DNA of 64,000 nt, taken from the NCBI GenBank assembly GCA_030180135.1, contig CM058237.1, positions 103,989,904-104,053,903 on the forward strand, read 5' to 3'. Both the position numbers and the translations under genes were made by a program. Source of the DNA: Orychophragmus violaceus (taxonomy: Eukaryota > Streptophyta > Magnoliopsida > Brassicales > Brassicaceae). The number at the start of each line of letters is the position of its first letter. Positions within the stretch are counted from its first letter, which is position 1. The notes under the pieces are model-generated. The model saw only the letters and a program-made list of their open reading frames with translations. It had not been told where the DNA came from and did no database searches. Shown here piece by piece: positions 22,794-32,139 of the stretch.

Positions 22794-23987
22794 ATGTGTC
22801 GGAATGATATTTTCAGCTCAGGGATTGACAGTTCACAGATAGTTGGGTTGAAGAACCAAGTTGACTCTCTGCATAGTCTTCTACTTGGAAAGTATGCACA
22901 AGAAGCTAACCATTGCGTTGAAGGAACTGGATTCTATAGTCACAGATCTGCTTTTCAGAAACCCTTTACAAGGAGTTGTAGTGTTTCTTCTTACCAAGCA
23001 CCGCCTGTACCTACAGCTCATGAGAGCAGAATGGAAATCATGGTGGAGCAGTATCTTGAGAGACAACAACAGATTGATATGTCCTTCAACTCAAAGATGG
23101 ATGCGTTGTATGAAGACTTGAATGAGAAGTTCGAATCTTTGAGCACACATATGGAGGAACTGGATGCAGCAATAGAAAGGCGGAATGAAGTTAAGAGAGC
23201 TGAACAGAAGCTGCACATCAATGCTGTGAACATAAGGGATGAGATTGACTTGTTGTAAGAAGAAGAGAGCATAATCTCGGATTTTCTGGATGAATATTGT
23301 CTGCCTGATACATGCATCGATCGACACCCCCTTAGTGACGATCGACACGCCATTCTGACGGCAATTTCGAGTTCTTTCGAGAAACAGAATCGCCTTGCAT
23401 CGATCGACACACATCATGCAACGATCGACACCGAACGCAGACATGTCCAGAAACCTGCAACAGTACCAGAACGAGTCTACAAGCCCCCAGTGCCATATCC
23501 TAAGGTTCCCAAACCTTCCAAACAAGAGCTAGAAGTGGCTAACTGCATAAAAGTGATGGATAAGAAGGTGAATAAAACACCACCAGTTGAAACTTCGCGA
23601 GTTCATGAAAAGAAGATGATCTCCACCGATGGTCATCTGAAAGAAGAAGTTCAGATTAGTGGAACTACAGTATCTGATAGTGGAGAAAAGAAGATGGCGG
23701 TTCCTCTTGAACCTGCTCTAACATCTTCAGTACCTGCAACTGCTTATAAGCAGAAAGCTCCAGACATCAGATATACATCAAAGGTAAGGTACAAATCACC
23801 TAAGCTTAAACCTTCTGACCACATTATTTTGAATGCAGGAAAACGCAGTAGACCGCCCAAGCTTCGCTCCCGCCCTGATTCTGATTACTCATTCCTTGGA
23901 AGATCTCATGATCTGAATGCTTATACGCCACCTTGGATGAGGAGACATTCACAGAGACACTCAAAGTCTCTGTTGAAACCGCCATGA
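22794..23987 (+). pseudogene. Element B gag-like ORF of unknown function, one in-frame TAA
   Basis: The frame is open from ATG 22794 to TGA 23987 (about 397 codons) except for one TAA at 23256-23258, so the two apparent ORFs are halves of one. The first half (residues about 80-150) is rich in Glu, Lys, Leu and Gln and predicts a coiled coil (MVEQYLERQQQIDM onward). The second half is Pro/Lys-rich and basic (YKPPVPYPKVPKPSKQ). Between them are CIDRHP...DDRHA and SIDTHHATIDT, which are CGATCG motif pairs translated in two different phases. No zinc knuckle or catalytic motif is present. Likely an Athila-type gag derivative; function not known. Confidence 0.7.
23313..23431. repeat. Two CGATCG pairs inside the element B ORF
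   Basis: Pairs at 23313-23349 and 23396-23431. The first is read as ATC GAT CGA CAC (IDRH) and the second as TCG ATC GAC ACA (SIDT), different codon phases of the same frame. Confidence 0.85.
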
Positions 23988-24023
23988 GTCCAATCTCTTT
24001 CTGATAGGTCAAGCTATTGACCT

Positions 24024-24054
24024 TAAACAAGCGCTGGGTGGGAGGCAACCCACC
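24024..24054 (+). other. Post-ORF hairpin motif of Athila-like elements
   Basis: aaacaagcgct then gggtgggaggcaaccca; TGGGT and ACCCA can pair around gggaggca. From memory, a similar caagcgct...gggaggcaaccca element follows the coding region in Athila/Tat-type elements. Confidence 0.6.
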
Positions 24055-24160
24055 ATTAGGTACTGGTGTTTTTCTACTTAATTTTTGGTGTTTTTGTTAG
24101 GATTTTACGTTTGTTTTTGTTTCTGGTGAGTTTATGTTTGCAGGTCTCGGTTAAATCGCA

Positions 24161-24306
24161 GTGCAACGATCGACGCAATTCTGTGTCGATCGTCACAACA
24201 CGAAAGGAATCGCATTGCAGCGATCGTTGCGGTCCTGATGCAACGATCGACTATACACGAAAATCGCCAAGTAACGGTCGATGCACTTAGTGCATCGGTC
24301 GATGCC
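24161..24306. repeat. Three CGATCG-type pairs downstream of the element B ORF
   Basis: Pairs at 24161-24196, 24213-24251 and 24271-24306 (the last with CGGTCG cores). Separated by cgaaa(g/a)-containing spacers; all outside coding sequence. Confidence 0.8.
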
Positions 24307-25341
24307 TGAGCGACAGAGGTAACCCGACAGACATAATTTCACCTTTTCAATTTTTATTTTCTTTTTACCGATCCTTCGCTGGACACTACTGGGGACAGTG
24401 TGTCTTAAGTGTGGGGGAGGTGCTACTGACTTTTGTTTTCTGTTTTCTTAAGAGTCAGTCCGTTTTACAAAAAAAAAAATTTTGTTTTATTGAGTCAAAA
24501 TTGTTTAAGTAAGAAACTATGATTTTCTGAGAAGATTTACAAGACTTGCAGGAACTTAAGTAACCATTGGGATGAAGTTGCAGGATCTATCTATGACTAT
24601 TAGAAAACCCCATCACAGATCAACCTACTGGGAACACCCACATCACTTCAGGTACCAGAGGATCCTTTTACTGACTTCAACCTTAATACTGACTTAGATT
24701 TCTCACCTAAGGGCTTGGTATACTTTGTGTCGGATTCCCTTGTTAGTTCTGACACAGCCTGTAAACCTGTCCCATTTAGTTCCCTTCTCCCCTTCTGTAA
24801 AGTAAAAAAAAAAAAATAATAATAAACTGAGGATGAGTTAGTAACTCCGAAGTGGTCATGGGAATGGTAGCTGAAACTCTCATATCCTGTGTACCATGGA
24901 ATGTGTCCAAAGTACACCCCATAACGGGAAGAACACTGATAAAAAAAATAAAATGATACCCAGTGGGGAAAAATCAGTTGTTAAAGAAGGGAAAGAGAAG
25001 AAAGGGACTATAGAAAGATAGTATGGTGGTCTAGAGCTGATAAGGTAAGAATCCATGTGCCCTTTGATCGATACTCCTTAGGTGAGACCGCACTTAAATA
25101 CTTGCAGAAGTCAGTAGGGAGAATTTGAATGCTTGAATGTGATTGTGGAGTTTACCTAGGACAGTTGCTAAGTGTGGGGGAAGTACATTGTGGTTTTGAT
25201 ATCCTGTGATTGATTCTTGCAGTGGTTTACTAAGGGGAATCTGAGTCTTGTAGCTTCTAGGATGAAATGAGTTTCTGAAGAGTTTTCAAACCTCTTCACC
25301 ATGTTTTAGTTCTATGTTTTGCTTGAGGGCAAGCAAAGGCT
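24307..25341 (+). other. Element B 3' non-coding region with repeated PPT-like tracts
   Basis: No supported ORF. aagtgtgggggag-type tracts occur at 24407-24420 and 25168-25183 as well as the true PPT. Poly-A runs near 24468 and 24807. Most of 24652-25341 has a close copy in element A (26627-27311). Confidence 0.8.
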
Positions 25342-25355
25342 AAGTGTGGGGGAGT
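25342..25355 (+). other. Polypurine tract of element B
   Basis: aagtgtgggggagt directly before LTR start TGATATATC. Confidence 0.85.
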
Positions 25356-26567
25356 TGATATATCATGGTTTTTACCCATTTTAGACCATGATATAGTTGT
25401 GTTTTAGTGTCTTTTGTCTTTGTTTAGAGTCTTTTACAGGTTTAATCAGGTTTGGAGCTAATTGGAGATATTTGGAGCATTTTGGGACTTTTGGGACGTA
25501 TTGGCCGAGAGATTTACTCACTGTCCGATTTATTGATCATGCATCGACCGACACACATTGTGCATCGGTCGACACACTAGCGAGATGGGCCGTACGCGTC
25601 GGTTTAACAAGTTATGAAGATTTGCAAAGAGGCCCAGAATAGTTCCAGTATTTACACAGAAGCCCCATCCGAGATTATGCCTATATATACTAGTTTTTGG
25701 TGTTTATTTTACAAACACTTTTACATTAGGCTTTGATACTATTAGCTAAGAGATTTCTAGAGCTTTTGGGCTGATCTATTTCCTGTATTCACTTATTTTG
25801 GAGAAGATTTCGAACCCCTTTATCTATTTAATTTCTTATATGCAATCTATTATTTCTTTGATTATGTTTTCATTAATCACGTCTGAGTAGATCCACAGTT
25901 GAGTTTAGGGTTTCTCGCATAGGATTTCATGACTTGCTAGACTTGTTCAATTTCAGTTAAGGATTCAAACTATATCTGTTCTTCAATTTAATTGTGCTTA
26001 AAGCTAGTTCTAACCTGATCAATTAGAATCTAGATCTTAGGTTGCTAAATACGTCACGGAAGTGGGGTTTAGGAATCTGAACTAATTAAATTGGGCAATT
26101 AAACTTTGCGCAAACGGAATTTTGGTTTAGGATAATTGTGAACATATCAAACTTGGGATTAATGCTAGTTTAATCTGTTAGTTCTCGCAAACGAAAGTTT
26201 GGTTTGCTGCACTTAGGCTTAGAGAATTATCGCAAAGGAATTTGGTTAATTCTATATCTGTGTTTTGAGTTTTAGAACTGTGCTTAATTAGATCCTTGCT
26301 GAATGAACTGTCTGCTTGTCTGATTTCCTGAGAATACCCTAGGCTTGACGCTTTTAGTTTATTGCTTCTCAACCGTTAATCTCTGCTACTGTTTACTTTC
26401 TTGCTTCGCAATTTATTTACTTCACCATCTGCTTATTTCTAGTTTAATCTCTACGTTTCTGTTTCTATTGAGACCAAGTGTCCCTGTGGATTCGATAGCC
26501 CTATATACTACTTTGACATTGCTGTTCACTTGCAGTTTAGAATAGGGTAAAACTTAGAAGCCTATCA
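25356..26567 (+). repeat. Element B 3' LTR
   Basis: 1,212 bp, about ten differences by eye from the 5' LTR, including a one-base indel. Contains the motif pair at 25541-25576. Confidence 0.96.
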
Positions 26568-26572
26568 TTGAC

Positions 26573-26626
26573 CAGAGTCCCTGTGGATTCGATACCCTAA
26601 GTACTACAACTACATCACTGTGCACT
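26573..26626 (+). repeat. Element A 5' LTR, residual end
   Basis: Continues the A LTR after the B insertion (cagagtccctgtgg...) but stops at gtgcact. It is fused there to internal sequence accagaggatcc; the corresponding 3' LTR runs on to CCTATCA. Confidence 0.85.
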
Positions 26627-27325
26627 ACCAGAGGATCCTTTTACTGACTTCAACCTTAATACTGACTTAGATTTCTCACCTAAGGTCTTGGTATACTTTG
26701 TGTCGGATTCCCTTGTTAGTTCTGACACAGCCTGTAAACCTGTCCCATTTAGTTCCCTTCTCCCATTCTGTAAAGTAAAAAAAAAAAATAATAATAATAA
26801 ACTGAGGATGAGTTAGTAACTCCGAAGTGGTCATGGGAATGGTAGCTGAAACTCTCATATCCTGTGTACCATGGAATGTGTCCAAAGTACACACCATAAC
26901 GGGAAGAACACTGATAAAAAAAATAAAATGATACCCAATGTGGGAAAAATCAGTTGTTAAGGAAGGGAAAGAGAAGAAAGGGACTAGAGAAAGATAGTAT
27001 GGTGGTCTAGAGCTGATAAGGTAAGAATCCATGTGCCCTTTGATCGATACTCCTTAGGTGAGACCGCACTTAAATACTTGCAGAAGTCAGTAGGGTGAAT
27101 TTGAATGCTTGAATGTGATTGTGGAGTTTACTTGGGACAGTTGCTAAGTGTGGGGGAAGTATATTGTGGTCTTGAGTTCTGTAGGAAAGTTTTCAGTGGC
27201 TTACTAAGTGAATGTGAATGTGAAAGTTCCTAGGACGAAATGAGTTTCTGTGTTTTCAAACTTCTTCTCGTATACTTTGGTTCTTTACTTGCTTGAGGAC
27301 AAGCAAGAGCTAAGTGTGGGGGAGT
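26627..27325 (+). other. Element A internal remnant and PPT
   Basis: Close copy of element B 24652-25355. PPT-like tracts at 27144-27158 and 27312-27325, the latter abutting the 3' LTR. No coding frame, no primer site. Confidence 0.88.
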
Positions 27326-28487
27326 TGATATATCATGGTTTTTACCCATTTTATGCCATGATATAGATGTGTTTTTAGTGTCTTTTGTGTTCTTTTTAGT
27401 ATGTTTTCAGGTTTAGACACATTTGGAGCAGAAGTGGAGATTTTGGTGCTGTTTGGTGTATTTTGGAGATTTGGTCCGAGAGACAGAGTTCACTGTCCAG
27501 TTTTGAAGACTGCGTCGATCGTTGCACACCTGCATCGATCGTTGCATATGCGAATGGGCCAGAGTCGCCGATTTAATAAAGAATGCTGATTTTGCAGAAA
27601 AGCCCAGATATTTACACAGAAGCCCAAAACGTGTTTTAGCTATTATATAAGGGTTTTTAAGCCATTGTTTAGGCTACGCTTTTCATTAAGTCTTATTTTA
27701 TTTCAGAGAGAGTTTGGGGCTGATCCTGCTCTCGAAAGAGAGAGGATTTTGAACCCCAGTTCTTTGTTTTATTTTATGATATTTGGTTTTCTATTCAAGA
27801 TGTTTTCTGTTTCGATGATTATGTCTGAGTAGATTACCTGTTAAGTTTAGGGATTCTCATTAGGGATTTCATGGAGTTATAGTTTAATTAATCAGTAGGG
27901 ATTCATATCTGCTAGTTCTTTGTTTAGGTTGTTCTTAATGCTTAATCTGAACTGGCCACTTAGATTATGATGTTAGGCTGATTAATGCAGCGGAAGTTGG
28001 TTAATTTAGCTAGAAAGAACCTAGATAAGCAATTTAACTTCTCGCAAACGAAAGTTTGGTTTAATTAGATTGTGAACATATCAAACTTGGAATTAAAGCT
28101 GGTTTAATCTGTTAGTTCTCGCAAACGAAAGTTTGGTTTGCTGCACTTAAACTTAGAGAATTCTTGCAAAGGAATTTGGTTAATTCTATATCTGTGTTTG
28201 AGTTCTAGAACAGTATCTGATTGGATTTCGACTGATTGATTGCTTGTGTTCCTGATTTCCTGAGAACTCCCTAGACTTAACGCTTCGCTTCCTTGCTCAC
28301 AAACTCGCCTGCTACTGATTTACTTTTCTGCTCTGCTTTTAGTTTAATCACCTTTGCTTTCTCCTAGTTTAATCTTTTCTATTCTTATCTATCGTTGACC
28401 AGAGTCCCTGTGGATTCGATACCCTAAGTACTACAACTACATCACTGTGCACTTGCAGTTAGTATAGGGATAAAACTACACCTATCA
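27326..28487 (+). repeat. Element A 3' LTR
   Basis: 1,162 bp, intact, TGATATATC...CCTATCA, with CGATCG pair at 27511-27547 and TATA box at about 27644. Followed by target duplication ACAAC. Confidence 0.95.
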
Positions 28488-28492
28488 ACAAC

Positions 28493-29111
28493 AAGGTTAA
28501 GTCAAGGCAACAAAGGATAAAGGGAAAACGAGCTAAGGAATGATCGAGATGAAAAGGTGGTCAAAGGAAGGAACTAGAAGACCTCTTTTGTACATGGTCA
28601 TGTGGGGATGGTTGGTTGAATGACTAGGTACAAAGGGGGCGTGTTCTATAAGCCCGATGAACGAACGAGTCAAGCTGAACGCGGAGTTAGCTTCACACCG
28701 GATTCACCAAGGGTTAAGGTACACGTTTCGAGAACTCTTCTATTGTTCTAAGGAATGGTCAAAGCCGAATAGGAGAATGAAAGGATCTAAGTTAAAGACT
28801 TAGGTTGATTAAATGGATAGTTGGAATGGGAACCTCGAAAGAGTTTTTGAGAAAACTAAGTAAGGTTATAAGAGGTTCTTGGACGGATCGTTCTTTAGAG
28901 GAACGATGTAAATGTTAAGTAAGGATTTCCGCTGCGTAATCTTAAGTATGAAGGATCTAAGACTAGGAGTCAAATAGTAGATCCGATGAATACTTAGTTC
29001 CTAAGAGAAAAATTTAAATAGGACGGGTTTTAGGGAGGTTCAGACCTGGGTTTGGCCTGACCACTGGGACGCATCGACCGCGGCCTAGGAGGGCCGGGTC
29101 GGGGTGTTTCA
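28493..29111 (+). repeat. LARD 5' LTR, second part
   Basis: Resumes the LARD LTR (aaggttaagtcaaggc...) and ends gtcggggtgtttca; matches 48103-48720. Confidence 0.94.
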
Positions 29112-29114
29112 AGT

Positions 29115-29126
29115 TGGTATCAGAGC
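29115..29126 (+). other. Primer binding site, tRNA-iMet (LARD)
   Basis: TGGTATCAGAGC three bases after the LTR end. Confirms 29111 as the 5' LTR boundary. Confidence 0.93.
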
Positions 29127-29882
29127 GGAGTTATTTCCTAGGACGATGCTCGAATAATTGGTGACTTGCTAAGGCAAGTGCACCAAGGACGCACTTAGTC
29201 TCGACCTTGATTGTGAATAGACTGTAAATGGTTGGGCGGATCAGCCACGCTAAGGGAACGATGAGCCTGAAGTATGCAGATGATCGGACGGCACGTCTTG
29301 GAGACGTTGGCCAGGTCATGGAACCGCATACGGCAAGTGCCCGTGGAAGCGGATGGTCGGACGGCGCATCTTGGAGATGTTGGCCGGATCATGAACCGCA
29401 CATGGCAAGAGCCCAAGCGTGAAGCGGTTAAGTGAAAACCGAGTTGATCGCGGCCAGACCATAAGTCAGCACCATCGGGTCATGACAAGGCGTCGCAGGC
29501 CGTTCCTCGCGATCGCGGGATGGTGGTAGCCATGGGCGGACCATCATACCTGTTCGCAGGAACAGTCGTTTCCGTTCGCAAAAACCGCACGGACGAATGC
29601 GTACGACCGCGGGTCGCGACAGGGTCGCAGACCCAGGAACAGTTGGGACGTGGATGGCACTTAGACTTGGACCAAGGTCGCAAGACAGTGTCGAGGTGAA
29701 CTGGGTGGGAGCTAGGTCACAAGTGAGAGTGTCCAGCTGGCCCGGGAGGGACCTGAAGGGGAAATGGGGGCCAAGGGGTCGATAACCATTCCTCGGACCG
29801 CGCAGAATTCACCTCCGGTGGATGACAACACTCCGTAAGATGTTGGGAAAAAAGGGAGGGCATGCGTGAAGGTGGAAGCAAG
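29127..29882 (+). other. LARD internal region before Copia-3, no gag recognised
   Basis: GC-rich, with a 73-bp direct duplication at 29279-29424 (gatgatcggacgg... / gatggtcggacgg...). Similar words (gatggatgatcggacgg) occur in the LTR near 18925. No frame resembles gypsy gag. Ends at target site GCAAG (29878-29882). Confidence 0.75.
29279..29424 (+). repeat. 73-bp tandem duplication in LARD internal region
   Basis: Copies start at 29279 and 29352; both carry tcggacggc, ttggaga.gttggcc and gaaccgca. Confidence 0.85.
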
Positions 29883-30517
29883 TGTTGGAATTGTGTCCAG
29901 TAATCTCTGTACTGTCTCTAGAAAGTAAGAGTATGTCAATGATCAGACATAAGTCATATAATACTGGGGGTCATGATGGCTTGCTAGAGTCCGCTCATGA
30001 TCTATAAGTCTTGGACTTATTGCCTTTATTATATGATCCCATATGGGTCACACGCCTAAGCTAACGGGAAATCACGAAGGAACGGTTTAGCAGAAGTACG
30101 GTAAAAGTGCTAGGCATTTACTGTACTTGGAGAGACTAAAAGGCCTGATTAAATCCATGGGATTTAATCAGAACTGAGAATTGGGCCCAAAAGCCCATGA
30201 GAACTAAAGGGAGTTTTAATGAATAAAACTTGACCTAAAGCTCTCTAATTTTTCAGCACTCTGCGCCGCCCTCCTCTCTCTCTGCGCCTCCTCTCTTTTG
30301 GTCTAGCAGCCTCTCTTCCCGAAGTGTGCGTGTGTGAGCCTTTGGAGGATCCATCTCTTGGTGGTTCTGCTGATCTCTGACCTTACCTCCCATTCCGCTG
30401 CATAAACAAGGTAAAAGGTGAGATCCATTAAGTTTCTAAATAAGAGAACCTAGATCTGCATGTTTAGTAGGATGAATCAATTGAGAATTGAATCAGGAAA
30501 CACTAAACGATCCAACA
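29883..30517 (+). repeat. Copia-3 5' LTR
   Basis: 635 bp. No CGATCG pair, unlike Copia-1 and Copia-4. Pyrimidine-rich ctcctctctctctgcgcc block at about 30270-30290. Confidence 0.97.
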
Positions 30518-30518
30518 G

Positions 30519-30530
30519 TGGTATCAGAGC
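30519..30530 (+). other. Primer binding site, tRNA-iMet (Copia-3)
   Basis: TGGTATCAGAGC one base after the LTR. Confidence 0.95.
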
Positions 30531-32139
30531 CATTGGTTCTGTGGTTTTTCTTGTTTAGAATCATGTTTAGGATTGTTTAAGAAGTGTTTTTGAATCAACC
30601 TACTGATAAGGAAAAACACTTAAGAAACAAAGAATTAAAACCTAAACAAACAAGAAATCGCATGATCCAATCTATATGAATTGGTATGCGTCGGATCGTC
30701 AGACGCGAGGTGAACCGATCGCATGGATCAATCGATCGCATGGATCGACCCGCTCACATCCTGTCCCGATCACAAACCGAGCTCGTCATGCATCTCTCGG
30801 CCGCGAACGCATGATCAAGGGCCGACCGATCGGATGGATCGAGTCTCGACCAAGGCTGTCCCGATCGCTCGGCGATCGCGTGAAGCCACCGGCCCGAGCT
30901 CGTCCGATCACCGTCCCGTCCAGCTTGCGTCCGATCGCGTGAGGCTCGGCCGTCCGTTTGATCGTGGATCGCGTGCGGCTGGTCGATAGTGATCGAGAAG
31001 CTAGGTCACGACCGTGATCGGTTCGTGACCAATTCGGTTCGGTTCGGTTTAAAATTTTATTAAAATCAATCGTCACGGTTTAATAAACAGACTTAATAAA
31101 TTTATTAAGTTCTGGTTAAACCGGGATAAGAAATCCAAAGTCGAAAATTGGATTTTGTGCCTAAACCAGTGATTTTCTAATTTGATTTGGTTGGACCAAA
31201 TAAATTGAGAAAATCCGGTTTAGTAAATAACCGGTTGACAATTGTGGTCGTCGTAGTAATTAATTTTGGTTAAGACCAATTTTAATGAACCAGACCGGTT
31301 ATGTCATTTAATTGGGCAATTGGGTTATGTCTTGGACATGAACCAATTCTTGGGCCTTGGGCCAAGAAGTTAAAACAATTGGGCCAATTATTTGAGTCTT
31401 TTCTTCAGAATTAATTTAAATTTATTTTTATAAAATTATAAAAATCGATTTTTTAAATTAATAAGTTTCCAAAATTTTGAAATTAGAAAGTTTCTTAAAT
31501 TAGAAGTTTCTAGATTTGCATGTTTTGGATTTTAGGAAATTTCCAATTTTAGAAAGTTTCCAAAATTAGTAGGTTTCCCAAAAGGGAAAGTTTCCCAAAA
31601 TAGTAATCTTCTATTTTGGGATGAATTTTTAATAAACCTACAAACCTCAAATAATATCAAGCGTTGGTGTCTTGTCCAGTCTATGTCAGCTGTCGAAGCC
31701 CATTCAATTGTATTCATGGCCTTACAGTGTGAGGGTGTCTACTTTTGCGTGGATAAGACGGTTTGTGATTCATAAATGTCATTGGGAGTCCCAGACATTA
31801 ATGATTACATGACTGTATAGTCTGGTTTTCTTGACTAGGCCATCGGGAGTCCCGGGCCTTGAGACATCAGAGTGGATTGGGCCTCGGGCCCAGATTCACA
31901 ACCAAGAGTTATATCACGGATATAATTAGCCGACATAGGGCTTACCGATATAAGCTAAGGTTGGGTGATGGCCAGTGGCCCACTTTGATCTTAGTTATAT
32001 GTGGATCTTGGAATCATTATATTCTATTGAGGGTAACTTATGTTATTGAATATAATGCGTGATTAATCATATTAAATTTAATACGAGATTAATCATATTG
32101 AACATATTAACTAATAACCTTTTATATTATATTTCAGCT
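30531..32139 (+). other. Copia-3 leader, CGATCG/GATCG-rich then AT-rich
   Basis: 30680-31030 is GC-rich and dense in GATCG words (cores at 30716 and 30733 among others), without the regular 20-23 bp pairing seen in Copia-1/4. Overlapping ORFs there are not supported as genes. 31380-31640 is AT-rich with repeated aaagtttcc words. Ends at atttcag just before the gag ATG. Confidence 0.7.

Larger units (their letters stand above)
21356..26567 (+). mobile_element. Element B: Athila-like non-autonomous LTR element
   Basis: 5,212 bp with LTRs of 1,213 and 1,212 bp, ends TGATATATCA...CCTATCA, perfect target duplication TTGAC (21351-21355 and 26568-26572). It has a tRNA-Asp primer site, one gag-like ORF, a conserved ORF-downstream hairpin, several PPT-like tracts and no pol. 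About ten LTR differences by eye, so recent. It sits in the 5' LTR of its relative A. Assignment to the Athila/Tat branch of Ty3/gypsy rests on primer type, PPT style and the post-ORF motif; no catalytic domain is present to confirm it. Confidence 0.94.
20283..28487 (+). mobile_element. Element A: Athila-like non-autonomous LTR element, internally deleted, hosting B
   Basis: Target duplication ACAAC (20278-20282 and 28488-28492); ends TGATATATCA...CCTATCA. 5' LTR 20283-21350, interrupted by element B and ending near 26626; internal remnant 26627-27325; 3' LTR 27326-28487. The last 36 bp or so of the 5' LTR, the primer site and most internal sequence are missing. The remnant is closely similar to B 24652-25355. 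Net length about 3.0 kb. It inserted into the LARD 5' LTR. Confidence 0.93.

Noticed and set aside
30676..31076. Overlapping ORFs of about 90 codons in the Copia-3 leader
   Set aside because: Frames overlap on both strands, composition is GATCG-rich low complexity, and the region is the untranslated leader by comparison with Copia-1 and Copia-4.
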